Below are positions 18,782-27,479 of a DNA stretch of 64,000 nucleotides, piece by piece. The DNA lies in contig NZ_LT607733.1 of NCBI RefSeq assembly GCF_900091445.1, forward strand, positions 744,001 through 808,000, in the 5' to 3' direction. Each line of letters begins with the position of its first letter. The stretch's first letter is position 1. The notes below the pieces were generated by a model. That model worked only from the letters and a program-made list of their open reading frames with translations, did not search any database and was not told the DNA's origin. This stretch comes from Micromonospora echinofusca. GTDB lineage: Bacteria; Actinomycetota; Actinomycetes; Mycobacteriales; Micromonosporaceae. The position numbers and the translations under genes are program-made.

Positions 18782-19153
18782 TCAGGGCACCGTCTTCTCG
18801 ATCGCGGCGCGGCCCAGCTCGGCCAGGTCCCGGCGGGCCCGCTCGACGTTCTCCGGCGTGATGTCCTGCCCCCGGGCCGCCACCAGGTCCTCCGGTTCCC
18901 AGGGCTGCTCCGCCCCGGTGCGGATGCCGTCCGGGGCCGCGCCCGTGCCGGTGCCCGTCGCACCGGTGCCGGCGGCGTACGGGTCGCCGATCAGCTCGTC
19001 GCGACCCGCCTCGTCCCCGGGCCCGGTGAACGACGGAGTGTCGCGATCGGCGCCGCCCCCGGTCATCAGCTGCGCGATGCCGGTGTCGTCCTCGGCCGCC
19101 GCAGCCATCTCCGGGCTCTCCTCCAGCGGCCGGTCACGGTCACGATCCGTCAT
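18782..19153 (-). CDS. Small acidic hypothetical protein
   Basis: A 123-aa, strongly acidic, Gly/Asp-rich protein beginning TDRDRDRPLEESPE and ending with a helical stretch ENVERARRDLAELGRAAIE. There is no signal peptide, membrane segment or cysteine. The ATG at 19153 follows GGGAGGGC with suitable spacing. I do not recognise a family. It lies downstream of the two shared-domain genes on the same strand but is separated from them by 362 bases containing a hairpin, so it is probably transcribed on its own. Confidence 0.65.
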   Translation of the reverse strand: MTDRDRDRPLEESPEMAAAAEDDTGIAQLMTGGGADRDTPSFTGPGDEAGRDELIGDPYAAGTGATGTGTGAAPDGIRTGAEQPWEPEDLVAARGQDITPENVERARRDLAELGRAAIEKTVP

Positions 19154-19515
19154 GTCGCTGCCCTCCCGTCACCAGGTGGTGTCTCCTGATCCCGCTGGCG
19201 TACCCGGCGTGGCGGTGCCCATGCCGGATACCGGCGGTGGGACGGCTCAGCGCTCCTCCTCGGAGGTCTCCGGTGGCCAAACGTCCGCCGCGGGCCTCCC
19301 CGGCGACATCCGCCGCCTGGTCACCGAGGGCGGCCCGGCCGGCCACGGCGCCCTCCCGACCGCCGCCGGGGACCCGTCGACGCGGCGGCGCCCTCACCGG
19401 GCCGGGACACCGGGCGCTGCGGGCCGGGCACGGGAGGCGGCGGCAGCGGCGCCCGGGTCGTGGACGCGACGACGCCCCCGGCCGGTCGGCCGGGGGCGCC
19501 TCGTGGGAACCGGGG
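19154..19515. other. Intergenic region with one terminator
   Basis: This 362-base gap between two minus-strand genes contains the hairpin at 19473-19498. The open frames crossing it look like GC-driven shadows; I see no other feature. Confidence 0.5.
19473..19498 (-). terminator. Hairpin after the 321-residue shared-domain gene
   Basis: Eleven-base perfect arms (19473-19483, 19488-19498) with a four-base loop lie 17 bases beyond the stop codon. Confidence 0.65.
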
Positions 19516-20481
19516 TCAGCGCCCGAGGACCCGGTCCAGGAAGTCGCGGTAGTGGCGGACGGCCATCCGGAGCTGCTCGGTGTCGGACGAACCGGCGTCC
19601 TGCCAGCCGCCCAGCTTGTTCTTCTGCGCGGACAGCGCCGAGGAGAGCGCCTGGATGGCCTCGTCGACCAGCGACTGGGCCTCCCCGGCCGCGGCGCGGG
19701 GGTCGTCCACGAAGCGCAGCTGGACGTCCCGCCAGCGGTCCCGGAAGCCCTGTGCCATCGCGGGGTCGAAGAGGCTGGCCGGCTCGGCGGCCACGGTGGC
19801 GCCCGCCGGCCGGTCCAAACCGGCGGCCTCCAGCTTTCCGGCGCCCGCGCGTCCGGCCGGCGTGTGCTCGGCGTCCGGGTCGACCATGGCCGGCGTGGCG
19901 CTGCCGTACCCGGCCGCACCGGCCTCCGCGTCTTCGGTCAGGTCGGCCCGACGCTCGGGGCGGCCGTCGACGGCGTCCGTGGGCAGCGCCTCCGCGTCGC
20001 CCCGGCGGGCCTGCCGCTCGTCGGGACGGGCGTCGCCGAGCCCGACGGAGCGGTGGAACTCCGCGGTCGGGTCCGCCCGGCGGCCCTCCCGGGGGCCGTC
20101 CGCGGCGCCGTCGCCCGGCCGCGCGGTCGACTCCGTACGCGGGTCGGGTTCGTCCTCGGGAAGCGGGCTGGCCAGGGCGGACGCGGCGACCGCGCCGCCG
20201 ACGCTGGTGGCGCCGAAGGCGGTCGGCACCGGCCCCGGCTCGTGGAACTCGGCGCGGTCGCCGTCGGCGTCCCGCCCGTTCGTGCGGGTCCTGCCGGTGC
20301 CCCGGCCGTGCGACGGCTCGTCGCCGGAGACCGCCGGGTCGTCGAAGTTGCCCCGGTCGTCGAGGGCGTCCTCGGGTACGTCGGCGCGGCCGGCCCGGTC
20401 GCCCGGAGGCGGCACCGGCACCGGCTCGGACCGGACGGCCTCGGGGTGCTCGTTGCCCACCCGCTGCTCTTCCTGGCGCAT
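19516..20481 (-). CDS. Hypothetical protein with C-terminal domain shared with its neighbour
   Basis: A 321-aa protein: a long disordered, charged N-terminal part (about 1-230, rich in Asp, Arg, Pro, Gly) and a compact helical C-terminal domain (about 240-321) containing RDRWRDVQLRFVDDPRAA, LVDEAI and a final MAVRHYRDFLDRVLGR. The same domain ends the upstream gene product (EELQVRFVDSPAE, LRQAVVHYRALFADLLG), so the two are paralogous at this end. No membrane segment is present here, unlike the partner. ATG at 20481 follows AGGAGGATCACC, ten bases after the partner's stop, so the genes are co-transcribed. Function unknown. Confidence 0.75.
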   Translation of the reverse strand: MRQEEQRVGNEHPEAVRSEPVPVPPPGDRAGRADVPEDALDDRGNFDDPAVSGDEPSHGRGTGRTRTNGRDADGDRAEFHEPGPVPTAFGATSVGGAVAASALASPLPEDEPDPRTESTARPGDGAADGPREGRRADPTAEFHRSVGLGDARPDERQARRGDAEALPTDAVDGRPERRADLTEDAEAGAAGYGSATPAMVDPDAEHTPAGRAGAGKLEAAGLDRPAGATVAAEPASLFDPAMAQGFRDRWRDVQLRFVDDPRAAAGEAQSLVDEAIQALSSALSAQKNKLGGWQDAGSSDTEQLRMAVRHYRDFLDRVLGR

Positions 20482-20491
20482 GGTGATCCTC

Positions 20492-21085
20492 CTAGCGGCT
20501 CGTGGCGTCGTGCTGGCTGTCCGGGTTGCGCTGCTCTGCCGGTCGGGCCGCGACCGGCTCCTCGCCGAGCAGGTCGGCGAAGAGGGCGCGGTAGTGGACG
20601 ACGGCCTGGCGCAGTTCCTCGGTGCTCGCCTCGCCCCGGGAGTTGCGCAGGTGGATCTCGTGGGCGTCGCGGTAGTGGCCCAGGGTGCGGGCGTGCTCCA
20701 CGGAGAGGTGGGCGATCTGGTCGGAGAACTCGCCGGTGGGGTAGCCCCGTTCCGCGATGAGCCGGGTGACCAGTTCGTCCGCGTCACCCACGGTCTCGGC
20801 GGGGGAGTCGACGAAGCGGACCTGGAGCTCCTCCCACGCGGCGGCGTAGCGGGCCCGGGACTCGGGGGCGAGCGGGGTGAGCGTGAGATCCGCGTGGCGA
20901 CGCTCCCGCTCCCGCAGCTCCCGCTCGGCGGCGGTCCGGCTGTCCTGCTCGGCGATGGCGCGGTCGTACTCGGGCCCGAAACGCGACCGCAGCGCGCGGC
21001 GGCGGGCGTACGACCGGGCGGCCACGGCCACGGCCGCGATCACCAGCACGACGAGAACTATGACGATTACCTGCGTGGGCGACAT
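20492..21085 (-). CDS. Membrane-anchored protein with the shared C-terminal domain
   Basis: A 197-aa protein with an N-terminal membrane helix (about 5-23, VIVIVLVVLVIAAVAVAA), a basic stretch RSYARRRALRSRFG, then a soluble helical region with YAAAWEELQVRFVDSPAE, a middle DELVTRLIAERGYP and HYRALFADLLG. The basic residues after the helix suggest that the bulk of the protein is cytoplasmic. It leads an apparent two-gene operon with the 321-residue protein. ATG at 21085 follows GGAGGAGCC. It is divergent from fur-katA, 174 bases away, but no shared regulation can be claimed from the sequence. Function unknown. Confidence 0.78.
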   Translation of the reverse strand: MSPTQVIVIVLVVLVIAAVAVAARSYARRRALRSRFGPEYDRAIAEQDSRTAAERELRERERRHADLTLTPLAPESRARYAAAWEELQVRFVDSPAETVGDADELVTRLIAERGYPTGEFSDQIAHLSVEHARTLGHYRDAHEIHLRNSRGEASTEELRQAVVHYRALFADLLGEEPVAARPAEQRNPDSQHDATSR

Positions 21086-21224
21086 GGCTCCTCCTTCGTG
21101 GGTGGTATTCCCTCCGCTCGGTGATCGCCAATCCCGTTCCGGCGCACTTTCCTTGAGGAACCCGGCGGCGGCCCTTGTCCGACCGGGCATGACGAGTCAC
21201 ACAGCGTGATCGGGAGGTCAAAAC

Positions 21225-21250
21225 TTGACTCGTTCCAGAAAACGAGCTTG
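21225..21250. promoter_or_regulatory. Candidate Fur-family (CatR/FurA-like) operator
   Basis: CTCGTT (21229-21234) and AACGAG (21241-21246) form an inverted repeat inside a TTGACT...TTCCAGAAAA element ending ten bases before the fur start codon. It is AT-rich against its surroundings and resembles the autoregulatory element described before furA in mycobacteria and streptomycetes. TTGACT may double as a -35 box, which would put transcription very close to the start codon. Confidence 0.6.
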
Positions 21251-21259
21251 GGTGGGGTG

Positions 21260-21679
21260 ATGCCGGTCGGATCCGACGTCGAACGCCTGCGAGCTGCGGG
21301 GCTGCGTGTCACGCGGCCCCGGCTCGCGGTGCTCGCGGCGGTACGCGACCGGCCGCACCTGGATGCCGACACGATCACCCGACTCGCCCGGGTCCGCCTC
21401 GGGCGGATCTCCCACCAGGCGGTCTACGACGTCCTGCGCGCGCTCACCGGCGCGGGCCTGCTGCGCCGGTTCGCCCCGGCCGGCGGGCCGGCCCGGTACG
21501 AGCTGGGCGGGGACGACCACGACCACCTGGTCTGCCGGGACTGCGGCGCGATCGTCGACACCCGGCGCAAGCGGGCCCCCGGGCCCTGCCTCGACCCCGG
21601 GGCCTCCGCCTTCGAGGTGGAGGCCACCGAGGTCACGTACTGGGGCCGGTGCCCCGGATGCCAGCCGCGACACGGCTGA
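21260..21679 (+). CDS. Fur-family peroxide-type regulator next to catalase
   Basis: Metal-dependent repressor of 139 aa: a winged helix (about 8-80, [26 protein letters not shown]) and a dimerization domain with [12 protein letters not shown] and a C-terminal CPGC, giving two CXXC pairs for a structural zinc. The catalase gene follows 32 bases later, the arrangement of catR-catA in Streptomyces and furA-katG in mycobacteria, so it most likely senses peroxide and represses the catalase and itself. ATG at 21260 is chosen over an in-frame start at 21206, because the latter would place the operator inside the gene. Confidence 0.88.
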   Translation: MPVGSDVERLRAAGLRVTRPRLAVLAAVRDRPHLDADTITRLARVRLGRISHQAVYDVLRALTGAGLLRRFAPAGGPARYELGGDDHDHLVCRDCGAIVDTRRKRAPGPCLDPGASAFEVEATEVTYWGRCPGCQPRHG

Positions 21680-21711
21680 CGCCAGCCGCCACACCGATCT
21701 GGAGGAGAGCC

Positions 21712-23202
21712 ATGAGCGACCCGCAGGCCAGCAAGCAGATCCTCACCACCCGTCAGGGTCACCCCGTGCACAACAACCAGCAGCAGCGGACGGTCGGCTC
21801 GCGTGGCCCGGCGACGCTGGAGAACTACCACTTCCTGGAGAAGATCAGCCACTTCGACCGGGAGCGGATCCCGGAGCGGGTGGTGCACGCCCGCGGCTTC
21901 GTCGCGCACGGCGAGTTCGAGGCGTACGGGACGATCGGTGACCAGCCGGCGTCGACGTACACCCGGGCCAAGCTGTTCCAGACCAAGGGCAAGAAGACCC
22001 CGGTCACCATCCGCTTCTCCACCGTCATCGGCGGCCGGGACTCCTCCGAGGCGGCGCGTGACCCGCGCGGCTTCGCCGTCAAGTTCCGCACCGAGGACGG
22101 CAACTGGGACATGGTGGGCAACAACCTCCAGGTCTTCTTCATCCGTGACGCCATCAAGTTCCCCGACGTTATCCACTCGCTGAAGCCGGACCCGGTCACC
22201 TTCCGCCAGGAGCCGAACCGGATCTTCGACTTCATGTCGAACACGCCGGAGTCGATGCACATGCTGACCTGGCTCTTCTCCCCGTACGGCATCCCGAAGA
22301 ACTACCGGACGATGCGCGGTTCCGGGGTGAACACCTACCGGCTCGTCAACGCCGCGGGCGAGGGCGTGCTGGTCAAGTTCCACTGGCTGTCCCAGCAGGG
22401 CGAGCACAACCTCACCCAGGCCGAGGCGGACGCCATCCAGGCCACCGACCTGGGCCACGCCTCGAAGGACATCTACGAGGCGATCGAACGCGGCGACCAC
22501 CCGAAGTGGGAGCTCAACGTCCAGGTCATGAGCGACGACGAGCACCCGGAGCTTGACTTCGACCCGCTCGACGACACCAAGATCTGGCCGGAGGAGGACT
22601 TCCCCTACCTGCCGGTCGGCATGATGACGCTCAATCGCAACATCACCGACCACCACAACGAGAACGAGCAGATCGCCTTCGGCACCGGCGTGCTGGTCGA
22701 CGGCATCGACTTCTCCGACGACAAGATGCTGGTCGGCCGGACGTTCTCCTACTCGGACACCCAGCGCTACCGGGTCGGCCCGAACTACCTCCAGCTGCCG
22801 ATCAACCGGCCGCGCGAGGACGTCCAGGTCAGCACCAACCAGGGCGGCGGCCAGATGTCGTACGGGGTGGACAACCGTGGTGCCAACCCGCACATCAACT
22901 TCGAGCCGTCCTCGGTCGCGGGCCTCCAGGAGGCCGACGAGTCCTACCGGGAGTACCGTCCGTTCGTCTCGGGCCAGATCATGAAGGCCCCGATCGAGCG
23001 GCAGAACAACTACTCCCAGGCCGGTCGGCGCTACCGCGAGATGGACGACTGGGAGCGCGACGACCTGATCCTCAACCTCACCACCCTGCTGTCGCAGTGC
23101 GACAAGCACATCCAGGAGAAGATGGTCTGGCACTTCAGCCAGTGCGACTCCGACTACGGCCGCCGGGTCGCCGAGGGCCTCGGCATCGCCGTCGACGCCT
23201 GA
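21712..23202 (+). CDS. katA: Monofunctional heme catalase
   Basis: Cytoplasmic catalase of 496 aa that dismutates hydrogen peroxide to water and oxygen. Key parts visible are the catalytic His in RVVHARGF, the Asn in [16 protein letters not shown], and the proximal heme Tyr in [12 protein letters not shown]. Length is that of small-subunit clade enzymes with no C-terminal flavodoxin-like domain. ATG at 21712 follows a strong GGAGGAG. It is probably co-transcribed with the Fur-family gene 32 bases upstream and induced by peroxide. A hairpin closes the unit. Confidence 0.95.
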   Translation: MSDPQASKQILTTRQGHPVHNNQQQRTVGSRGPATLENYHFLEKISHFDRERIPERVVHARGFVAHGEFEAYGTIGDQPASTYTRAKLFQTKGKKTPVTIRFSTVIGGRDSSEAARDPRGFAVKFRTEDGNWDMVGNNLQVFFIRDAIKFPDVIHSLKPDPVTFRQEPNRIFDFMSNTPESMHMLTWLFSPYGIPKNYRTMRGSGVNTYRLVNAAGEGVLVKFHWLSQQGEHNLTQAEADAIQATDLGHASKDIYEAIERGDHPKWELNVQVMSDDEHPELDFDPLDDTKIWPEEDFPYLPVGMMTLNRNITDHHNENEQIAFGTGVLVDGIDFSDDKMLVGRTFSYSDTQRYRVGPNYLQLPINRPREDVQVSTNQGGGQMSYGVDNRGANPHINFEPSSVAGLQEADESYREYRPFVSGQIMKAPIERQNNYSQAGRRYREMDDWERDDLILNLTTLLSQCDKHIQEKMVWHFSQCDSDYGRRVAEGLGIAVDA

Positions 23203-23214
23203 CCCGTACCGCCC

Positions 23215-23249
23215 ACGAACGCCCCGCCGGCCCCCGGCGGGGCGTTCGT
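23215..23249 (+). terminator. Terminator after katA
   Basis: Sixteen-base perfect arms (23215-23230, 23234-23249) with a three-base loop lie 12 bases after the stop codon. Confidence 0.85.
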
Positions 23250-23434
23250 CGACTGTGGACGATCGGTCCGGTGGGCCCGACGCGACGGACGGTAGTGCAT
23301 CGGGCGAGGATTACGTATCCTGCCCAAGGCGTCCGCCGGACCTGCCCGGCAACCGCGGGCCGGAACGGTCCGACCGCGACGCTGCCCGGCCGGCGCCGGC
23401 GCCCCCGCAGCCACACCTTCCGGGCGAGGTCTGA

Positions 23435-25963
23435 TTGAACACCCGCGACTGGCCGATCCGCTCGAAGCTGACCGCACTGGTCGTCGTGCCGGTGACCGCG
23501 CTGCTGGCGCTCTGGATCTTCGCCACGACGCTGACCTTCGGGCCCGCCCTCGACCTGCTCGCCGCCCGCACCCTCCTCTACGACCTCGGCCGTCCCGGCG
23601 AGACCGTGGTGGCCGAGCTGCAACGGGAGCGCCGACTGTCGGTGGTGCAGTTGGCGGGCGACGGCGACGCACCGGGGCTCGCGGAGCAGCGGCAGCGGAC
23701 CGACCGGGCGATCGCCGAGCTGCGCCGCCGGGTCGGCGGGGAGGACCTGCGCGACGCCGCCGACGACATCCTCGACGCCCGGCTCGACCAGCTGGTCACC
23801 GCCCTGGAGGCGCTGCCGGCCGGGCGGGGCTTCATCGACCGGCGGGCGGTGGACCGGGCCGGCGCGGTCGGGCTCTACAGCGGCATGATCAATTCGGCCT
23901 TCCAGGCGTTCTCCGCGATGGCCAGCCTGCCGGACCGCGAGCTCAACCGGCAGGCCCTCGCCGTCACCGCGCTCGGCCGGTCGCGGGAGCTGCTCGGGCA
24001 GACCGACGCCCTGCTCGCCGGAGCGTTCACCGCCGGCCGGTTCGCCGACGGCGAGCATCTCCAGCTCGTGCAGACCATCGGCAACCAGCGGTTCCTCGCC
24101 GAGACGGCGGTCGCCGACCTGCCGGACGCCGAGCGCGCCGCGTTCCAGCGATTGACCGAGGGGGAGGCCTTCGGTCGGCTGCGGGCGATGCAGGACACGC
24201 TGGTCGGCGCCGGATCCACCACGCGGCCGGCGGTGGACCCGGCCGCCTGGCAGGAGAGCTACCTGGCGGTGCACGAGGCGCTGCGGAAGTTCGAGCTGGC
24301 GCAGGCCGACGGGCTCGCCGACCGGTCGGTGCCGTCGGCCGTACGCATCCTGGTCCGGCTCGCCGCCGCCGGCGTGCTGGGGCTGGCCGCCGTCGTGGTC
24401 TCGGTCCTCGTGGCGCTGCGGGTCGGTCGCAACCTCGCGCACCGGCTCACCGGCGTACGCACGGCGGCGCTGGAGACGGCCGAGCGCCGGCTGCCCGACG
24501 TGGTGGCCCGGCTGCGCCGGGGCGAGCAGGTCGACGTCGCGCGGGAGGCGCCCCCGCTGGAGTACGGCGGCGACGAGATCGGTCAGGTGGCGCGGGCGTT
24601 CACCGAGGTGCAGCGCACCGCGGTCCAGTCGGCCGTCGACGAGGTGACCCTACGGCGCGGCCTCAACGAGGTGTTCCTGAACATCGCCCGGCGCAGCCAG
24701 GGGCTGGTGCATCGGCAGCTCGCGCTGCTGGACCGGATGGAGCGGCACACCGAGGACCCGGACGAGCTGGCGGAGCTGTTCCGCGTCGACCACCTCGCCA
24801 CCCGGCTGCGGCGGCACGCCGAGGACCTGGTCATCCTGGCCGGGGCGGCCCCGGGCCGGGGCTGGCGCAACCCGGTGGCGACGGTCGACCTCGTCCGGGG
24901 GGCGATCTCCGAGGTCGAGCCGTACGACCGGGTCGACATCACCGCCGTGGCGCCCGCCGGCGTGCTTGGTCGGGCCGTCGGCGACGTGATCCACCTGCTC
25001 GCCGAGCTGATCGAGAACGCCACGGCGTTCTCGCGGCCGCAGACCCGGGTCGAGGTCGCCGGGCAGCACGTGGCGAACGGCTACGCGATCGAGATCACCG
25101 ACCGGGGCCTGGGCATGTCCGCCGCCGCGCTGGAGGACACGAACCGGCGGCTGGCCCGCTCGCCCGACTTCGAGCCGACCGAGACCGCCCGCCTCGGGCA
25201 CTTCGTGGTGGCCCGGCTGGCGGCCCGGCACGGCGTCCGGGTGCGGCTGCGCCCGTCCGACGGCGGCGGGCTGACCGCCGTGGTGCTCATCCCCGCCGAC
25301 CTGGTCACCGACGAGCCCGCCCTGGCCCCGACCGGCGGCCCGCCGGTGGCAAGCCCGGCCACGGGGACCCCGGAGGAGCGGCGGCTCGCCCGGGCGAGCC
25401 GGCTCAGCACGCTGCCCCGCCCGGCCCGCTCCGCCGAGCCCGCCACGGCGGCCCCGGCCCCCGCGCGTCCGGCCCCGTCGTCCGGAGGTGCCGCAGCGCG
25501 CGGTGCGGCTGGCGGCGGTCCGACTCCGGGCGACGCGGCTGTCGGCGGTCCGCTCCCGAACGGCGTGGCTTCCGGCGGCCCGGCCCCCGTCGAGGCGGTC
25601 GGGGAGATCGACGGGCTGCCGCGGCGGGTGCGTCGGCGGCCGGCGGCGGTCCGGCCCCGGGCGGCGGCCCCGGGCGGGGGGCAGCCGCCCGGGGCCGGCC
25701 CGGGGCGCGGGTCCGCGCTGGACGGCCCGACGCTGCGGCAACCGGTGATCGAGAGTCCCGTCCCGCGCAGCCCGGAAGAGGCACGGCGGGCGATGTCCGC
25801 CCTCCAGGCCGGCACCGCCCGAGGCCGCGCGGCGGCCGCCGGCGCGGCCCCCGGGCAGGCCACCGCCGACGGGCAGGGTCAGCCACGCGAGGACCCGAGC
25901 CCGACGCCGGCCGAGCGGCCGGTGGACCCCGAACCGATGACCGCGACTGAGAGGGACGCCTGA
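23435..25963 (+). CDS. cvnA: Conservon sensor-kinase-like protein CvnA
   Basis: Membrane sensor of 842 aa: a first membrane helix (11-31), a large extracytoplasmic nitrate/nitrite-sensing-like domain, a second helix near 303-325, a HAMP-like linker, a dimerization region (EVFLNIARRSQGLVHRQLALLDRMER) and a HATPase_c domain with ELIENATAFSRP (N box) and GLGMS (G1 box). The last 200 residues are a disordered Pro/Ala/Gly tail. Such proteins head actinobacterial conservons and act with a roadblock protein, a DUF742 protein and a small GTPase in a G-protein-like relay. The TTG start at 23435 just before the first helix is the only sensible one. Overlaps cvnB by one base. Confidence 0.88.
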   Translation: MNTRDWPIRSKLTALVVVPVTALLALWIFATTLTFGPALDLLAARTLLYDLGRPGETVVAELQRERRLSVVQLAGDGDAPGLAEQRQRTDRAIAELRRRVGGEDLRDAADDILDARLDQLVTALEALPAGRGFIDRRAVDRAGAVGLYSGMINSAFQAFSAMASLPDRELNRQALAVTALGRSRELLGQTDALLAGAFTAGRFADGEHLQLVQTIGNQRFLAETAVADLPDAERAAFQRLTEGEAFGRLRAMQDTLVGAGSTTRPAVDPAAWQESYLAVHEALRKFELAQADGLADRSVPSAVRILVRLAAAGVLGLAAVVVSVLVALRVGRNLAHRLTGVRTAALETAERRLPDVVARLRRGEQVDVAREAPPLEYGGDEIGQVARAFTEVQRTAVQSAVDEVTLRRGLNEVFLNIARRSQGLVHRQLALLDRMERHTEDPDELAELFRVDHLATRLRRHAEDLVILAGAAPGRGWRNPVATVDLVRGAISEVEPYDRVDITAVAPAGVLGRAVGDVIHLLAELIENATAFSRPQTRVEVAGQHVANGYAIEITDRGLGMSAAALEDTNRRLARSPDFEPTETARLGHFVVARLAARHGVRVRLRPSDGGGLTAVVLIPADLVTDEPALAPTGGPPVASPATGTPEERRLARASRLSTLPRPARSAEPATAAPAPARPAPSSGGAAARGAAGGGPTPGDAAVGGPLPNGVASGGPAPVEAVGEIDGLPRRVRRRPAAVRPRAAAPGGGQPPGAGPGRGSALDGPTLRQPVIESPVPRSPEEARRAMSALQAGTARGRAAAAGAAPGQATADGQGQPREDPSPTPAERPVDPEPMTATERDA

Positions 25964-26382
25964 TGCATCCGACGAGGCAGAGCGCCGATCTCGACTGGTT
26001 GCTCGACGAACTGGTGGAACGGGTGCCGCCCGCCCGGCAGGCGGTGGTGCTCTCGGCGGACGGGCTGCTGATCGGCTCCTCCGCCGGCATGGACCGCGTC
26101 GACGCCGAGCACCTCTCCGCGCTGGCCTCCGGCTTCTCGAGCCTGGCGCGGGGCGCGAGCCGGCAGGTGGCCGGCGGAGCGGTCCGGCAGACCGTGGTGG
26201 AGATGGAGTCCGCGTACCTCTTCGTCACCGCCGCCGGGCAGGGCGCCTGCCTGGCCGTCGTCAGCGACGCGGACGCGGACATCGGCCTGGTGGCGTACGA
26301 GATGGCGATGCTCGTCACCCGGGTCGGGGAGAACCTGAGCGCGCCCGCCCGGTCGACGGCGGGGGTCGCCGATGCGGGCTGA
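25963..26382 (+). CDS. cvnB: Roadblock/LC7 protein CvnB
   Basis: Protein of 139 aa with the roadblock/longin fold (DLDWLLDELVERVPPARQAVVLSADGLLIG, then a SAGMDRVDAEHL stretch). In conservons it binds the small GTPase and may act as a GTPase-activating or scaffold partner, by analogy with MglB of Myxococcus. The start overlaps the stop of cvnA (TGATG), and its own end overlaps cvnC by 11 bases, so the set is translationally coupled. No membrane segment; cytoplasmic. Confidence 0.92.
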   Translation: MHPTRQSADLDWLLDELVERVPPARQAVVLSADGLLIGSSAGMDRVDAEHLSALASGFSSLARGASRQVAGGAVRQTVVEMESAYLFVTAAGQGACLAVVSDADADIGLVAYEMAMLVTRVGENLSAPARSTAGVADAG

Positions 26383-26761
26383 GTCGCCCGGGCCGCAGCA
26401 CGAGTGGCTGGACGACGACGCCGGCCCGGTCGTGCGGCCCTACACCCTCACCGGCGGCCGGGTGCGCTCCGCCGCCGACGGGTTCGACCTGGTCGCGTAC
26501 GTGCTGGCCGAGAGGGCCGCCGACCCGACCGTCCATCCCGAGCTGCACCCCGAGCACCGGCGCCTGGTGGAGCTGGCCGCCCGGCCGGTCCCCGTCGCGG
26601 AACTCGCGGCCGACCTCGACCTCGCGGTGGGCGTGGTCCGCGTACTCCTCGGTGACCTGCTGGCGCGGGGCCTGGTCGCGGTGCACCAGCCGACAGCCGC
26701 CACGTACCTGCCCGACGACGACATCCTCAAGGCGGTGGTCAGTGGACTCCGTGCGCTATGA
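26372..26761 (+). CDS. cvnC: DUF742 protein CvnC
   Basis: Protein of 129 aa with the DUF742 pattern: VRPYTLTGGRVRSAADGFDLVAYV near the N-terminus and a winged-helix-like C-terminal half (PVAELAADLDLAVGVVRVLLGDLLARGLV). It is the third member of the conservon. The winged-helix character suggests nucleic-acid or protein binding, but its role is not established. ATG at 26372 overlaps cvnB and its end overlaps cvnD by 20 bases. Confidence 0.9.
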   Translation: MRAESPGPQHEWLDDDAGPVVRPYTLTGGRVRSAADGFDLVAYVLAERAADPTVHPELHPEHRRLVELAARPVPVAELAADLDLAVGVVRVLLGDLLARGLVAVHQPTAATYLPDDDILKAVVSGLRAL

Positions 26762-27344
26762 CCGAACCGGATCCGGCTCCCGGATCCCGCTCGCGCTCAA
26801 GATCCTGATCGCCGGGGGCTTCGGCGCCGGCAAGACGACGCTGGTGAGCGCGCTCAGCGAGGTCCGGCCGTTGCAGACCGAGGAGGTGCTGACCGGCGCC
26901 AGCATCGGCACCGACGACCTCTCCGGCGTCGAGGCGAAGTCGACCACGACGGTGGCGATGGACTTCGGCCGGATCACGATCAACGACGATCTCCAGGTCT
27001 ACCTCTTCGGCACCCCGGGACAGGATCGGTTCTGGTTCCTCTGGGACGAGCTGGCGTTCGGGGCGCTCGGCGCGGTGGTGCTCGCCGACACCCGCCGGCT
27101 GGCCGACTGCTTCCCGTCGATCGACTACTTCGAGCAGCGGGGCGTGCCGTTCGTGGTGGGGGTGAACTGCTTCGACGGCGCCCGGAAGTTCAGCCTGGAG
27201 TCCGTACGCCAGGCGCTGGACCTCGACCCCGACGTGCCGCTGGTGCTCTGCGACGCGCGGGACCGGCAGTCCGGCAAGGAGGTGCTGATCGAGCTGGTCG
27301 AGCACGTGGCCCGGCAGCGCGGCGAGCCCGTGCCGACGGCCTGA
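26742..27344 (+). CDS. cvnD: Conservon small GTPase CvnD
   Basis: Ras-like GTPase of 200 aa. The P-loop is GGFGAGKTTL (about 25-34), the switch II motif is GTPGQDRFWF, and the guanine-specificity loop is altered to NCFDG rather than NKXD, as in this family. It would cycle between GTP and GDP downstream of CvnA with CvnB as partner. The GTG at 26742 is chosen because it starts the conserved VDSVRYDR segment and overlaps cvnC by 20 bases; GTG at 26751 is a possible alternative. A hairpin follows six bases after the stop codon, ending the four-gene operon. Confidence 0.9.
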   Translation: MDSVRYDRTGSGSRIPLALKILIAGGFGAGKTTLVSALSEVRPLQTEEVLTGASIGTDDLSGVEAKSTTTVAMDFGRITINDDLQVYLFGTPGQDRFWFLWDELAFGALGAVVLADTRRLADCFPSIDYFEQRGVPFVVGVNCFDGARKFSLESVRQALDLDPDVPLVLCDARDRQSGKEVLIELVEHVARQRGEPVPTA

Positions 27345-27349
27345 CCGCC

Positions 27350-27393
27350 CGCGGCGGCGGTCCCGGCGGGCGTCCGCCCGGCCGGGCCGCCGC
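27350..27393 (+). terminator. Hairpin closing the conservon
   Basis: GC-rich inverted repeat with a small bulge (CGCGGCGG against CCGCCGCG outside, CGGGCG against CGCCCG inside) starting just after the cvnD stop codon. Confidence 0.6.
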
Positions 27394-27479
27394 GATTCGG
27401 CGGGGTTTTCGGGGCTAAGCGGGCGGCCCAGCGGGAAGGCTGGTGGGATCGGTACGGGAATCGACGGAGGGCGGATCCG

